Shown here one piece after another: positions 1 to 11,929 of a stretch of DNA of 64,000 bases (position 1 is the stretch's first letter; every line of letters begins with the position of its first letter). Below the pieces are notes generated by a model. The model saw only the letters and a program-made list of their open reading frames with translations. It ran no database searches and was not told the DNA's origin. This stretch comes from Cokeromyces recurvatus (taxonomy: Eukaryota > Mucoromycota > Mucoromycetes > Mucorales > Mucoraceae): assembly GCF_025118155.1 (NCBI RefSeq), contig NW_026251411.1, forward strand, positions 186,001 through 250,000, written 5' to 3'. The translations under genes were made by a program, and so were the position numbers.

Positions 1-1072
1 CACAAGCTGCAAGCTGAATACTATCTTTCCAATATACCTGCTGCACCGGTAATGGTGTAGGCGCTGCTGATACTATTCCATGATTATTTGAGTGCTGTTG
101 TTGCTGTGTTGCTGTTGTTGTTGCTGCTGCTGCTGTGTTGTTGTTGTTGTTGTTGTGTTGCGCTAACCTTAAAGTCTCAATATCTCTTTGTTCTGCAAAG
201 CGATTAAAGGCGTTAATGATATTACCAGCAGCGGAACAATCCCAGACATAAATGACAGGTGAACCTAACCATGATTGCAAATCAAATAATGATACTGGAA
301 TAATACTGTGTATAGTTTCTATTAAATACCCAAATTTCGCCACTGGTGGTAGGCTTTGGACGCCATGACCATTATAATGAAATAAGATACGTTCCTCTTT
401 GGCATTTCGTCGCATTTGACAACATACTTTCTTTGTTTCTTCTACTGAGGGGTCGAGTGATAATTTAAATCGTGTACGTCCATTGATTGTTTCATATTGA
501 TTATGTAAACTCTTTCCAATAGCTTCCAGTGATTTTTGGGGAATAAGTAGAAAAGGATCTATCCAACATTCTAATTTTGCACAAGGATTTGTTTTGACGA
601 CATCTGGTGGATCAGTACCGATATTAAGGCAAACAACTAAAAGGCCTATATATAGATATTAATGAAACTGTTATACATGACCAAATGAAGGAAAAAAAAA
701 TGCATCTATTTATATATAACCTGATACAGTTTTTATTCTCTCTTTCAGTCTCTAATGAATAAAATGATACATAATAGTTAATTCTGTTCAAGTAAGCCTC
801 AACATGTTCAAAAAAATTTAAAATTACCCAGTCTTTTAAAGCATTTTGAACAAGTTGATCAGGATTAGCATTTGTGTCATGTCTTTTTTCTGAAAAATAT
901 ATAAAAGCGAATAATATCTTCTTCATAAGTTTCTTTGGTCAAAACCATGTCTAATTTGATTTGTATTATTTCTTTCGTCTTCATTTCTATTTTCTCCACT
1001 GACTAAAGTTGAAGTTGTGCTTCGAGTATCTTCAAAATGATTATTTTGGTCCAACTGCATAGCAGTAACCAT
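1..1072 (-). CDS. KOG1: Raptor/Kog1/Mip1, TORC1 scaffold (5' part, cut by window edge)
   Basis: Raptor is the substrate-recruiting scaffold of TOR complex 1, which couples nutrients to growth. The N-terminal RNC (caspase-like) domain is visible: CLNIGTDPPDVVKTNP, CAKLECWIDPFLLIPQKSLE, LFDLQSWLGSPVIYVWDCSA, then VYWKDSIQLAAC at the left edge. I start at the ATG at 1070-1072 (MVTAMQLDQNN); a second in-frame ATG lies 12 nt on. Two GT-AG introns are clear at 752-827 and 646-720, joining LKDW, RLKERIKTVS and GLLVVCLNIG. A low-complexity insert (LRLAQHNNNN, then Ala/Thr/Gln) lies at about 66-170. The conserved block is in one frame, leaves it at about 357 and returns at about 300, where PKPTTSGEIWVFNRNYTQY reads in another frame; two more shifts lie near 900-930. 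These look like sequence errors. Identity is firm; the C-terminal HEAT/WD40 part is outside the window. Confidence 0.9.
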
Positions 1073-1269
1073 GATAATATCAAAAGACGAAAAGATTATT
1101 AAAAAAAAAAGAAAGAAAAAAAAAAAATACTAAAACATATTACATTGTATAAGTGACGTGAAAAAAATAATACAAAAAAAATAAAAAAATAAAAATAAAA
1201 TAAAAGCCAAGCATAATCAAGCTTTTTGTTTTGCTTTGTTTTGTTTTGTGTATAAATTCAATTATATAA
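1073..1269. promoter_or_regulatory. Bidirectional promoter of KOG1 and CSN2
   Basis: Only 197 bp separate the two divergent start codons. The spacer is A/T-rich, with A-tracts and a TTTTGTTTTG repeat next to the CSN2 start. No specific factor site is claimed. Confidence 0.45.
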
Positions 1270-3176
1270 ATGAGTGACGACGACGATTTCATGCTTGAGG
1301 ATGAAGAGGAGGTAGCTATAAAATATAGCTTAATTAAACTAAATCTAAAAACATAAATGTCTTTAATTATAGGACTATGATTTTGATTATGATGATGAGG
1401 AGGAAGAACCCGATGTCGACTTGGAAAATAAATATTATAATGCTAAAGGTAGATTGTATAGTTGTTATGAACAGGTGATATATTAAACCATGCCTTTTAT
1501 TTATTGATTTTTTTTTTTGTAGCAAAGAAAGAGGATGATTTAAAAGAAGCCTTAGAAGAGTTTCAAAGTGTAGTTGATACAGAAGAACAAAAAGGCGATT
1601 GGTAAATAAATATGTTTAAATCATATTTATAGCATTACATATAAAATACTTAAATACATGCTTGCTATCTATTAGGGGCTTTAAAGCTCTAAATGAAGAT
1701 ATCTTTTCAGCTGAATAATTTTGACGATGTAAGAGAAATTTTTTTAAAAAAAAAACTTGATAATGCATAATGATTTTTTTTTTTCTTTCTTTTGTAAGAC
1801 TTTGAAATATTACCGTGAATTATTAACCTATGTTAAATCAGCAGTAACAAGAAATTATAGCGAAAAGAGTATTAACAATATTCTTGATTATGTTTCATCT
1901 ACTGACAATATGAGTTTTATGGAAAGCTTTTATGAGACAACTTTAGAATCACTCAAAGAAAATAAAAATGAGAATTATGGGTTAAGACAAAGAAAAGCTA
2001 GAATAGAATATTACGACTGAATAAATATTCTTGAAGAACTGCATTCTTCTTGTCAAAGAGATGATGGTACAGATGATCAACGTAAGGGAACACATTTATT
2101 AGAGATACTGGCGTTAGAGATTCAAATGTATACAGAGACAAAAAACAATAAGAAGTTAAAGGATTTATATCAACAATGTCTTTCAGTTAAGTCTGCCATC
2201 CCTCATCCTCGTATTATGGGCGTTATTCGAGAATGTGGTGGTAAAATGCACATGAGTGAAAGTAAGCAAATAAATATTGTTCATAGCATGTAAATTGTAT
2301 ATGAATATTATTATTATTTAGAACAATGGGATAATGCACAAACAGATTTTTTTGAATCATTTAAAAACTATGATGAAGCAGGCAGTCCACAACGTATTCA
2401 AGTATTAAAGTAAGTTATATAGAAAGAAGCCTATACTTATTTACTTATTTATTTGGGTTTCTATCTCAAAGATATTATGTTTTAGCTAATATGTTAACGG
2501 AATCACAGATTAATCCATTTGATTCACAAGAAACTAAGCCTTATAAAAACGATAAAGAAATTGAGGCAATGACTAATTTAGTGAGTGCCTATCAAAAAAG
2601 AGACATAAATGAATTTGAACATATTCTAAAAGGTAAGCTGTATAAAAGCTTAATAAGTATTTAACATTTTTATTTATTTATACATGTATTTATTTATTTT
2701 GATAAAAAAGTGAATCAAAAGGCAATCATGGGTGACCCTTTTATATATATTGATGATGTATTAAAGAATATTCGTACTCAAGTATTAATCAAGTTAATTA
2801 AGCCTTACACAAGTATAGAAATTGCTTCTACCATAGCCAAAGTAAGTGAAGGGATTGTTTTATCTGTAGACTATGTATATTGAATATTTCCTTTTTTTTT
2901 AAGCAATTGAATATATCTGTCGACGATGTAGAAGAACTTTTAGTGGACTTATTTTGGATGAAAGGATTTTGGGACAAATCGATCAAATAAATAATATACT
3001 AGTGTTAGACGAAGGTAAATCAAAAATAGATACATATTCATATAAATATATACATGCAAGGAATTATTAATAGTCTTTTGTAAAGATCTACTGATGCAAT
3101 GAAGTATGAAGCATTAGATGCATGGTCAAGCAACGTATCCAAATTATGTAAAACAGTCATTGGGAAAGCAACTTAA
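1270..3176 (+). CDS. CSN2: COP9 signalosome subunit 2 (CSN2/CsnB)
   Basis: CSN2 is a scaffold subunit of the COP9 signalosome, which removes Nedd8 from cullin-RING ubiquitin ligases. The start [14 protein letters not shown] with acidic stretch and [11 protein letters not shown] is typical of the family. Downstream blocks follow in order: [25 protein letters not shown]-like [74 protein letters not shown], and the PCI winged-helix end [16 protein letters not shown], ending KTVIGKAT. Exon 1 is 1270-1311, with intron 1312-1372. The full family length is present. Frame shifts are needed near 1700 (FQLNNFDD), 1990-2030 (an in-frame stop before [11 protein letters not shown]) and 2945-2965. These fall in conserved sequence and look like sequencing errors. 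It is convergent with VTA1, the stops being 29 bp apart. Confidence 0.92.
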
Positions 3177-3205
3177 AGAACTTACTGTGTTTGTTTGTTT
3201 GTTTA

Positions 3206-4315
3206 TTAATAACCAAAATTATTTTCTTGATTAAAACCAATTTGATTTAATGCCTGTAATAACTGTGTACGGGCAGTTTGGATATCATCATAATCTAAGG
3301 CGCTAATAGCCCATTTAGCATTCTTTTGTGCTGCAGCAATATTAAGATTAGTTGTTGCAGTAGGAGGAAGTTGTGGTTGAGCAACGAGTATGGGTGCTGG
3401 GGGATGTACTGAGGCTGATGTTGATGATGGTTGAAATGGTTCATGATTAGAGATAGAAGAGAAGGAAGGGGTGCTGTAAAGTTAGAAGGTGGGCTAGGAA
3501 AATCAGAAATTGATGGTGGCTCACTATTGTCGGCTCTTCATCATCTTTTTCATCTAACCCACCAGGAGGGCCTGGTGTAGGTACTCGACACTTCACGTAA
3601 TGCTTTCATAATATCCGTTGCTTTCCATTTTGCATATTTAATTTTAGCATCAACCTATTTTAAATCATGTTTCATGTTTATTAAACAGCTTCACATTTTA
3701 AATATCTATCCTACCTCAGGATCAATATCACCGAATGTCTTTAAGATCTCTAAAAATACGGAAGCGGCTACAAATGTCTTTGCCGTATTTCTATATTCAT
3801 ATAAACATATTATTATTATTTACAATGAATAATTTGATATAATCAACTTACTTGGTTGCCTTACCAGCACGATCTTCATTATCAGCTTTAAGGAATATTT
3901 TTAATGCAAATTTTCTACATGAGCATATCCAACCACGTCATCAGTAATTGCTTCATTGTTACCAATTGTAGCTTTTTGCTTTTAAACAGTCATTAGTATA
4001 CATGTATTGAATAATGTCATCATGCTAAAAAAAAGAAAAAGAAAATAAAGCTTACTGTTTCTAATGAAAAGAGAGATAAAAAAAGATTAGTTTCTTTTGT
4101 CCTAGGGCCACGAGCAATGGCTAATTTAGCAGCATAATATTGAGCTATACATTATAATGAAATAGTTAAGTTTGAAAATCTAGGAAGAAAAAAAAGAAAA
4201 AAAGCTCGCCCATTTCTCTAATACCATAATATGACACAATAGGATCCACAGTAGTTAATTCTTGGCTTCTTTGAATGTAGGGTGCTATGTATTTTAACTC
4301 GGTTGGGATGTTCAT
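3206..4315 (-). CDS. VTA1: Vta1/LIP5, ESCRT-III Vps4 cofactor
   Basis: Vta1 activates the AAA ATPase Vps4, which disassembles ESCRT-III at multivesicular bodies. The N-terminus MNIPTELKYIAPYIQRSQEL with DPIVSYYGIREMG is the tandem-MIT region of the family. FLKADNEDRAGKAT-type sequence follows at about 3850-3900, then IKYAKWKATDIMKALRE. A Pro/Ser/Gln-rich linker leads to the C-terminal dimerization segment AKWAISALDYDDIQTARTQL, ending QENNFGY. The start is the ATG at 4313-4315. Several short introns occur (for example around 3655-3715). Frame shifts are needed at about 3590 (ALREG to RVPTPGPPGGLDEK) and in the linker near 3480-3530. It lies tandem to SEC6, 346 bp downstream of the SEC6 stop. 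Confidence 0.85.
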
Positions 4316-4661
4316 TTATGTGAGTTTAATCTTATGAGTCGAAAAAAAAAAAATAAAAATAAAAAATAAAAAAATACACATATTTACAACTAAAGTAAGG
4401 CGATAATAATGTCCGCATAATTTGTCGTGCGGTAATTCAAATCTCATAGAAACGTTATTTCAATTTAACAATATGAAGTATTATTGTAGAAAGAGCTTCT
4501 TAATAATAATAAAAAAAAGAGTGACAGTGTATTCTCGAATCTCTTTTTATTTGTATAATAGAATAGCCTTTTTTCTTTCTTTCTTTTCTCGTAATGTTAT
4601 TGAGACATGTTTCAGCAATTTAGTTCGATCAAGTGTATAGTATTACAAAAAAAAAAAGTAT
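4316..4661. other. Spacer between VTA1 and SEC6
   Basis: This holds the 3' end of SEC6 and the promoter of VTA1, both on the minus strand. It is A-tract rich. A 72-codon open frame on the plus strand (4422-4640) has no recognisable similarity and no ATG start (it begins at a non-ATG codon), so I do not call it. Confidence 0.4.
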
Positions 4662-7009
4662 TTATTTAATGATATTACAGTTGTATACATGATTACCATT
4701 TAATTTTACTGAATATTGTAGGTGGGTATTTGTATCAGGCTCATATTCACGTGCCTTTACCTTAATGCCTTCCATAATATCCTTTAATGCAGCTCGATCC
4801 AAGTCATCACGCTTACTCAAGATGGTTTCAATAAAGGCAATAGGTACATCAGGATAGGCTTGACGTAAGGTATAATAATCAACAAAATCATACGACGATT
4901 ACTCTTCAATAATGTATGTACTTTTTCAATTACATCAAAGCGTTCTTCCATTTCCTTCACAGAAGTGTATTTAACAAAGAAATTAAATGATAATTTAATA
5001 TCATCCTCAATCAGTTTTAGACACGTCTTGGTTTGGAATTTGGCTTGTTTATGTCGCATTGCCTCTAGGTAAAGGATTAAGAAGCGATCTAACATGTCAT
5101 GAATTAACTTATCAAAGATGTATTTGTTTAGACTACTGAAATCGTCGCAATAATCTTTAAGAGTTTCAATAACGGCTGTCATCAGTGGATGTTCGTACCA
5201 TTGTGTCGTGAATAGTTCTGTGAAAACAAATTTGATATCTGCAAAGGTGATCTCTAACAAGGCCTCACGTGCATTAGCTGCAATCTGAAGATAACCATCA
5301 ATAGCTGTAGATAATTTATCTTCTACTTGAGTCTTGTAGTTGGCATCTACAATAGGTGGTACACGGAGCTAAAATATCATTAGCAAAGTCAGAGCATTTA
5401 ATTTGATCATTTGCTAAGGCCATCACATATTCTACAAGACCTAGAGGGACGTCCTTCGGTTGCTCTAATTGCTTTTGTAATTCTGACATCAAAAGTCTTT
5501 TCCAAAACGCTTGAGAATCTTTCATCACCTTATGACATTCATTCACAACTAAATAAAGTAGTTTACCCTGATTCGCCTCAGCAGCTACATCGATTTGTTG
5601 ATTAATAATTTGGAATAAATCAACTGCTCCTGAAAGACCAAATTGACCGTCAGGAGATATCTCGGGTGGATCCTCTCTGGTAACAAACTTATTAGCCTCA
5701 GATTGCATTAAATTCGAAGTCCATTCTACAAGCTTTCTACGAACCAACTTGAGATATTCATCCACAAGTGACTGTTCCTGACCATCTAATAATTGAGGTT
5801 CTAGTAATTCTTCTGTTACACCTAATCTAGTGCTCATTGTTGCATAATAATCTCTTACAAATCGTAATAACCTCAAGATGGTCCCTGCATCAAGATCTTG
5901 CTGCACAATATCATTCAAAAGATCATAAGTATGACGATGATACTCTAAAACAAAATAAGGGAAATCTTATATTTTTTAGGGAATCGAGGTACAATTTGAT
6001 CAAACACTAATTCCAGCTCATCAAAAAATAAAATCAGCTGAATCTAAAGCCCCATGGTAATCTTTGTTCTCCTTGTAAGGTGCAAATACATCTTCAAAGC
6101 GTTCTCTAAGTGATTGATGAAGTTGTTCAAAAAATTCAACTCGATACGATTTAATTGTACGTGGATTTCCCTCTGCTAGCCTCCATTTTCGATGTGCTCC
6201 ACTTTCTTGAAGTCCCTGATGATTCGATTGAGCCTGTTTTGCAGCAAGTGCCTTTTCATCAGCTGCTTCTTCACATTCAATAATTTTAATAAGTTTAACT
6301 ATAGTTGAACTACAACCGTTCTCTACTAAAGGGATCAAGTTTCGTGCCAATAGCCAAAGATGATGTGTAAAGTCATCAGAGAGAACATCAACCCGTCTGA
6401 AATAGGTTCTTAGAGTAATGTTCACATCTTGGGGTGAATCACGAGCCTGATGCATTGTCTTGTCACGGAATTCTTCAAGTTTAAAAAGATGATAATGGAG
6501 ATGAAGTAAAGCATCATGAGGATGAAAAATATCATTTTGCATAGGTGCAAATGTTTCTTCTAAGCTATCTAATTGTTGATACAATTCTTGAAATGCTTGA
6601 ACTTTTGCTTGCGTTGCTACAAAATTTTGATGGACTTGGGATATCTAATAGAGTTTGATTGAAGGTTTAGCGTAGGGAAAAATAAAAAAAAAGGAAGCTT
6701 AGACTCTATAGTATACCATGTTAATTTTAGGAAAGTCTTTAATCATAGATTGAGCAGCATAACATAGCTTATCAATGTTTCGCATGTTTTCTTTAACACG
6801 ATTTATATTACGATCTGAAATTGATAATGTTTCTAATCCTTCTTGAACATGATCCAGTTGGGATTGAACACCTGTATTTAATTGAGCATCAATAGAGGCT
6901 TTCTCTTTTGTTAATTTTCGTATTAAAGGACCCAATTTTGAATTCAAGTCGTCTGGATGTTTAATAATACAGAAAGTTTGCTGATTGCAATTTCTCTTGT
7001 ATCTTCCAT
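4662..7009 (-). CDS. SEC6: Exocyst complex subunit Sec6
   Basis: Sec6 is a core exocyst subunit tethering secretory vesicles at growth sites and contacting SNAREs. The coiled-coil N-terminus shows SIDAQLNTGVQSQLDHVQEG and MRNIDKLCYAAQSMIKDFPK. The middle has QARDSPQDVNITLRTYFRRV, KIIECEEAADEKALA and NPRTIKSYRVEFFEQLHQSL. The C-terminal helical bundles have DAGTILRLLRFVRDYYATMS, GAVDLFQIINQQIDVAAEAN, LVEYVMALANDQIKCSDFAN and FFVKYTSVKEMEERFDVIE, ending NGNHVYNCNIIK. The ATG at 7007-7009 gives MEDTREIAISKLS. Two one-base homopolymer problems are clear. An A is missing at about 6960 (KHPDDLNSKLG is one frame over). An extra T in the T-run at about 6021 turns FIFDELELVF into a stop. Full length; identity is firm. 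Confidence 0.93.
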
Positions 7010-8872
7010 GCTAATAATTAATAAATAATAATAAAGTAGTTGTATCTTATTGTAATGCCGTATTTAATACTGAATAGGTTATATTGAATAAATAAAGAAA
7101 GAGAAAAGAGAATTTTAAAGAAAATAGTTTAGATTTTATAAATATTAATATATAAAATACATTTGATAGCTTTTCACAACTCTTATTTAAATAGTTTAAA
7201 AGTGATTGGCGGTGGGTTATCGAACTAAAGAAGTTCTGTTAGCTGCTAAATTGTCAAATAGCCAAAAAAAAAAAAAAAAAAAAAGGAAATAGGAAAAAAA
7301 AAAGGTAAAAGAACCTATATGATATGCTTCTTGTTTCTATCCTTTATAACGTCTATGTAGATATTCTTCAATAGTCAAAGGTATAGGATTATGAATATTC
7401 TTATTCAAATTATATAATTATTCTTTGATAGTAAATAATAAGGTCTTTTGTATGTATCACTATTTGTTATATGCCTAAGACGAATGATAAAACTTTTAAA
7501 TATTTACAAGCATATCCTGCTGCCTAACACCAAATATAATAAAGCTCAATCAATTTCATTAAGTAGTGATATAAATATACATATTTATATGGATTACAGT
7601 GTATTTTAAAGATGAATTGTAGGTTGAGTAGTAGGCTTGTTATATTCTTGGATTTAAATTCGTTTAACTGGCGTATACGGATAGCGATTGATATAATCGA
7701 TAGTGAAAGCAAAGTCGAACTCTTCGGTCTTGTTATATGCTAATGCTACCTAAACTAATTATATTTAACGAGTTAATATAGCTCTTTTCACTACATTCAG
7801 TAACGACACAAAGCAAACTAGAATTTTTGAATTTAAATCATCCTAAAACTATAGCATTGGAGACATTCTACATGAAGGATTTACAACTTTCCAAGTTCTC
7901 ATTTAGTGTATTATCTTTTAATAGATGCTATAAGAGGCAAGGATAAATTGAGTACTTGAATTCTAATGAAAAGGAAGCACAAATTCAATTAAATACAATT
8001 ATACAGTATATGAATAAATAAGCAACAATATTCACTACTATGTCGATCAAAAGAGTTAAATAAATAGACATTTTTTTATTTCGAGTTATTATCCACAGCA
8101 ATTATAATAACTATCTCTTCTTCATTATGTACAAGCACAAGGATTAATTGTGTTATTGAAAGGAAGTTTAATGAAGAAGAAGTATAATCAGTGTATCTAA
8201 CTTAACTTATACGATGAATAATAGTTTAACTTTGGGATAAAAACTTACATAGCCTATAATCTAGTTTAGTCTAATAAAATAGACATACAACTATTAGCCT
8301 TTACTATACTTGTCTGCAGGTCTATTTATACAATCAATAGCAATATCTATGTTAAAAATGCCTCTATTTTCTCACTAATAATCATATAAAATCCTTGCTT
8401 ATAAGAATCAAAATATAATTTTTTTTTTTAATTGTAGATAGATATAGTTTATTTGTTAGTTCATTCTATACATATTGTAAATTGAACGGTTACTTTTGTT
8501 TAACGATATACATACTTCGAACTCTATGTTTATATTGCTCATTTTAAGTAACTTTCCTCTATAAATTCGTACATACATTTTTATCTCTTTTATAGTCTTC
8601 TAAACAAACAAGTTTATTTCTCTTCATTGCTTAAATTGAAAACAACAAAAACTGTCAGTGTAATTATTCAATTTCCGCAAAAATAAATAAATATACACTC
8701 ATCTCGACCGGACAAACGTGTACAACAGAAGAACTTCCACCACTTAAAAGTAACCAGTAACTTTTCATCAAAATCACTAAATTTATACCCTTTCTTTCTT
8801 TCTTTCTCTCTTTCTTTCATAATAACAAAAAAAGAGATCCCAATGTTTTTATTATAAAAATATATTCATATA
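7010..8872. other. 1.9 kb spacer with coding-like islands, no confident gene
   Basis: It holds the SEC6 promoter at the left and the PAK promoter at the right (TTTCTTTC pyrimidine tract at 8790-8820). On the minus strand three islands read like exons: about 7654-7742 (AYNKTEEFDFAFTIDYINRY then PYTPVKRI), about 7480-7530 (AAGYACKYLKVLSFVLGI after a good acceptor), and about 7340-7395 (NPIPLTIEEYLHRRYKG then stop). On the plus strand, about 7895-8022 contains SHLVYYLLIDAIRGKDKLST and, in the next frame, EAQIQLNTIIQYMNK. None extends into a long frame and I recognise no family. Confidence 0.35.
7341..7742 (-). CDS. Possible small multi-exon gene, unidentified
   Basis: Three short minus-strand segments look coding: VALAYNKTEEFDFAF followed by TIDYINRYPYTPVKRI, then AAGYACKYLKVLSFVLGI directly after TTGGTGTTAG, and a terminal NPIPLTIEEYLHRRYKG ending in TAG. 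Joining them needs introns and at least one indel. The second segment faintly recalls the glycine/lysine pattern of FUN14-type membrane proteins, but I would not assign that. It could be random open sequence in A/T-rich DNA. Confidence 0.2.
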
Positions 8873-11605
8873 ATGTCATCACCCACTTCACCAGCTATTG
8901 GCATTGTATCGGCCAACATCAAATTGTTCAATAGTAAATCTGACAATGAATCCTCAACATTAAATAAACCTACTCCTATAACAAGAAATAAAAATAACAC
9001 AGATTGTCAAAATGTACCACCACCACTTCCACCAAAACCAAATAAAAAACCTACTCTACCAGTTAGCAATAGGCTGGATATTTCACCTTCTAATTCATCG
9101 ACTCATTTTTCAATACCTAATTATAACTCCAATAATTTGCTACCACCTCCTTTACCGCCTACTGCTCCACCGCGACCTCTAAGTAGACATGCCACTTTTA
9201 GTCACGCTAAAACTCAATTTAATAACAGTAATAATACAAATACTAATCATAAAAAGCCATTAAGTGCTTCACATACTGGGTCATCCTCTTCTTCAATAAC
9301 AACTTCTATTTCACCTATTGCAGCTCAAAAAGTGGGTCAACATTAAAAGTTATGCTTGGGAAAGTAGTTGGTAGTGTTAGCGGTAGAGTCTTCTTATTTA
9401 TTAACAAAAAAAAAAAAAAAGTGAATAAATACTAATATCACCTTTTTATGTAGATTTATGGACTGCTCCAGGCATTAATAATAATCCTTCAAGTACTTTA
9501 TCTAGCTCTAGTTTAAATGGCACAAATAATAGTAGTAGTAGTAGTAGTAGTAGTAGATTACAACATGCTGGGAATGGAAAAGCTAAAATATCTTCACCTT
9601 ATAATATGGTTCATGTTACTCATGTGGGTTTTAATCCAGACACAGGAGAATTTACAGGAATGCCAAGGGAATGGCAACTTTTACTTCAACAAAGTGGGAT
9701 TACCAAAAAAGAACAGCAACAGAATCCTCAGGTAAAAAGGTGAAGTCATAATACACCACATAAACCATACCAAATCATCTATTCTTTTTTTTTATATAGA
9801 CTGTATTGGATATATTAGGATTTTATAAAGATTCTAAAGAACAATCATTGGATATGGTTTGGGAAAAATTTGATAATGTTCATCCAAAAACTTATAAACT
9901 ACCTATTCGGTCTACACCTCCGCCATTACCGCAAAGAACCAAACCGCAGTTAGTAGTCATGAATTCTGATAATGAAAATAAGTCTATTTTACCACCAACA
10001 ACTATTGTACGCTATTACATTATATTATTGAAATGTTTCTTTTTTTATTATTACTGAACAACTCTCCCCCCCCCTTTTTTTTTTTTTTGTTTAATAGTCA
10101 AAGAGCAGTAATGTCAACACTTCTTCAATACCATCTATCACCACAGCACCACCTATACCAGCACGTCCAGATATATCATTAAATAAAGTGCCTCCACCGA
10201 AACCTCCGTTATCAACAAAGCCTTCTATATCATTGAGAACTAAACCAGCCCATAATACAACATTAATCACTTCTGTCCCAACTACTACACCTACACCACC
10301 TCCTAGAACTAAACCATTGACACCACCTATTATTTCAAATGGAATTACACCAATTCGAGCCACTTCTTCAGTTTATATTGCATCTTCTGCAGCTCCACTA
10401 GATCCAGCCTTAGATAATACTTTACAGGATAAAGCACGTCAACTTCGAAGAGAACAAAGACAACAGAAGGAAGCACTTAAAGATGCACAAATTTTGCTGA
10501 TCTTCGTTCTGTTTGTACAGATGCGGATCCTACAAAATTATATAGAAATATGGTTAAAATTGGTCAAGGGTAATGAAATGATTCTATCTGTGATATAGTT
10601 AGCTATGTATTGATTCGTTATATATATAGTGCAACAGGTGGAGTGTATACAGCTCAATCAGTGAACACAAATATGTCAGTGGCTATTAAACAAATGAATT
10701 TAGCTCAACAACTTCGAAAGGAAGTGATTATTAACGAAATTTTAGTCATGCGAGAGGCGCAACATAAAAATATTGTCAACTTTATTGATTCATTCCTTTT
10801 GGATAATAATGAGTTATGGGTTGTGATGGAATACATGGAAGGAGGAAGTTTAACAGATGTAGTTACGACAAGTATGATGACAGAAAGTCAAATTGCTACT
10901 GTTTGTCGAGAGACGTTAGAAGGAATTTATCATTTACATTCATTGGGTATAATTCATCGAGATATCAAGTCAGATAATGTTTTATTAGGTTTAAATGGGC
11001 ATGTTAAATTAAGTAAGGGATAAAAAAAGAACCTAGTTACTATTATACAAGTACAAGTCTAATTGAAGACCTTTTTATTGATTTATCTTTCTATTTAGCT
11101 GATTTTGGTTTCTGTGCAAGATTAAATGACTCTGAAACAAGAACGACTATGGTTGGGACTCCTTACTGGGTAACTAAGAAAACAAATAGACATGTATATA
11201 AATATATATATACTCATTCTGTTCTATTTTATCTCCTTCTTCTTCCTTTAGATGGCTCCTGAAGTAGTGACTCGTAAGGAATATGGACCGAAGATTGATA
11301 TTTGGTCCTTGGGTATTATGGTTATTGAAATGATTGAAGGAGAACCTCCTTATTTACATGAAAATCCATTAAGAGCGCTTTATTTGATTGCTACGAATGG
11401 AACACCCTCTCTTCAGCATCCTGATGAATTATCTGATTTATTGAAAGACTTTTTAAAGCAATCTTTAACAGTGGATAGTCAGGAAAGGCCTGATGCAGGC
11501 AGTTTATTAGAGCATCCATTCTTAAAAAGAGGAGAGAATATCAAGTCATTAATACCTTTGATTAAAGCAAGTCGAGATATTCGAAAGAAGACGCATGACA
11601 TTTAA
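8873..11605 (+). CDS. PAK/Ste20 family protein kinase with CRIB domain
   Basis: This is a p21-activated kinase: Cdc42/Rac binding to the CRIB relieves autoinhibition, and the kinase drives polarity and MAPK signalling. The N-terminus ([19 protein letters not shown]) is Ser/Asn-rich with SH3-ligand-like proline runs ([26 protein letters not shown]). The CRIB/PBD at about 9585-9860 reads [20 protein letters not shown] then [20 protein letters not shown]. More PxxP motifs follow ([23 protein letters not shown]). The kinase domain has [11 protein letters not shown] (lysine), [13 protein letters not shown] (HRD), a split DFG in [11 protein letters not shown] and GTPYWMAPEV (APE), ending [13 protein letters not shown]. 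The activation-loop Thr before PYWMAPEV is the PAK type. Introns lie near 11020-11100 and 11170-11250. Frame breaks near 9345 and 10500-10620 interrupt the linker and glycine loop. Confidence 0.9.
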
Positions 11606-11929
11606 TATACATATAGATAGAGAAATATAACAATTTTTTTTGTTTGTTTGTAACATGTAAAGTATATATTATTTTGTGTAGATTTATAAACTAGTATTCT
11701 TTTTTTTTTATTATTTATTTATTTATTATTTTGTCCATGGTAGTAAAAATAGTATTATGTTGACTCTCTCTTTATATCCTTATTGGAAATATGTACTATA
11801 ACAAAAGTTATACACTATTTATATATGATCAGTAATATATATGTTATTTACACATCATATTATATTATTTATATTAATCTATATAGATAAAAAAAAAAAA
11901 GAGAAAATAAAAAATAAAATAAAAAAAAA
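11606..11929. other. Convergent 3' region between PAK kinase and SIR2
   Basis: About 320 bp of A/T-rich sequence between two converging genes, with T- and A-tracts and a TTTGTTTGTTTG run. These are the likely 3'UTRs and polyadenylation regions of both genes. No gene is seen. Confidence 0.4.

Noticed and set aside
4422..4640. 72-codon plus-strand open frame between VTA1 and SEC6
   Set aside because: Non-ATG start, Phe/Tyr/Ser-rich translation of A/T-rich spacer, no similarity to anything known.
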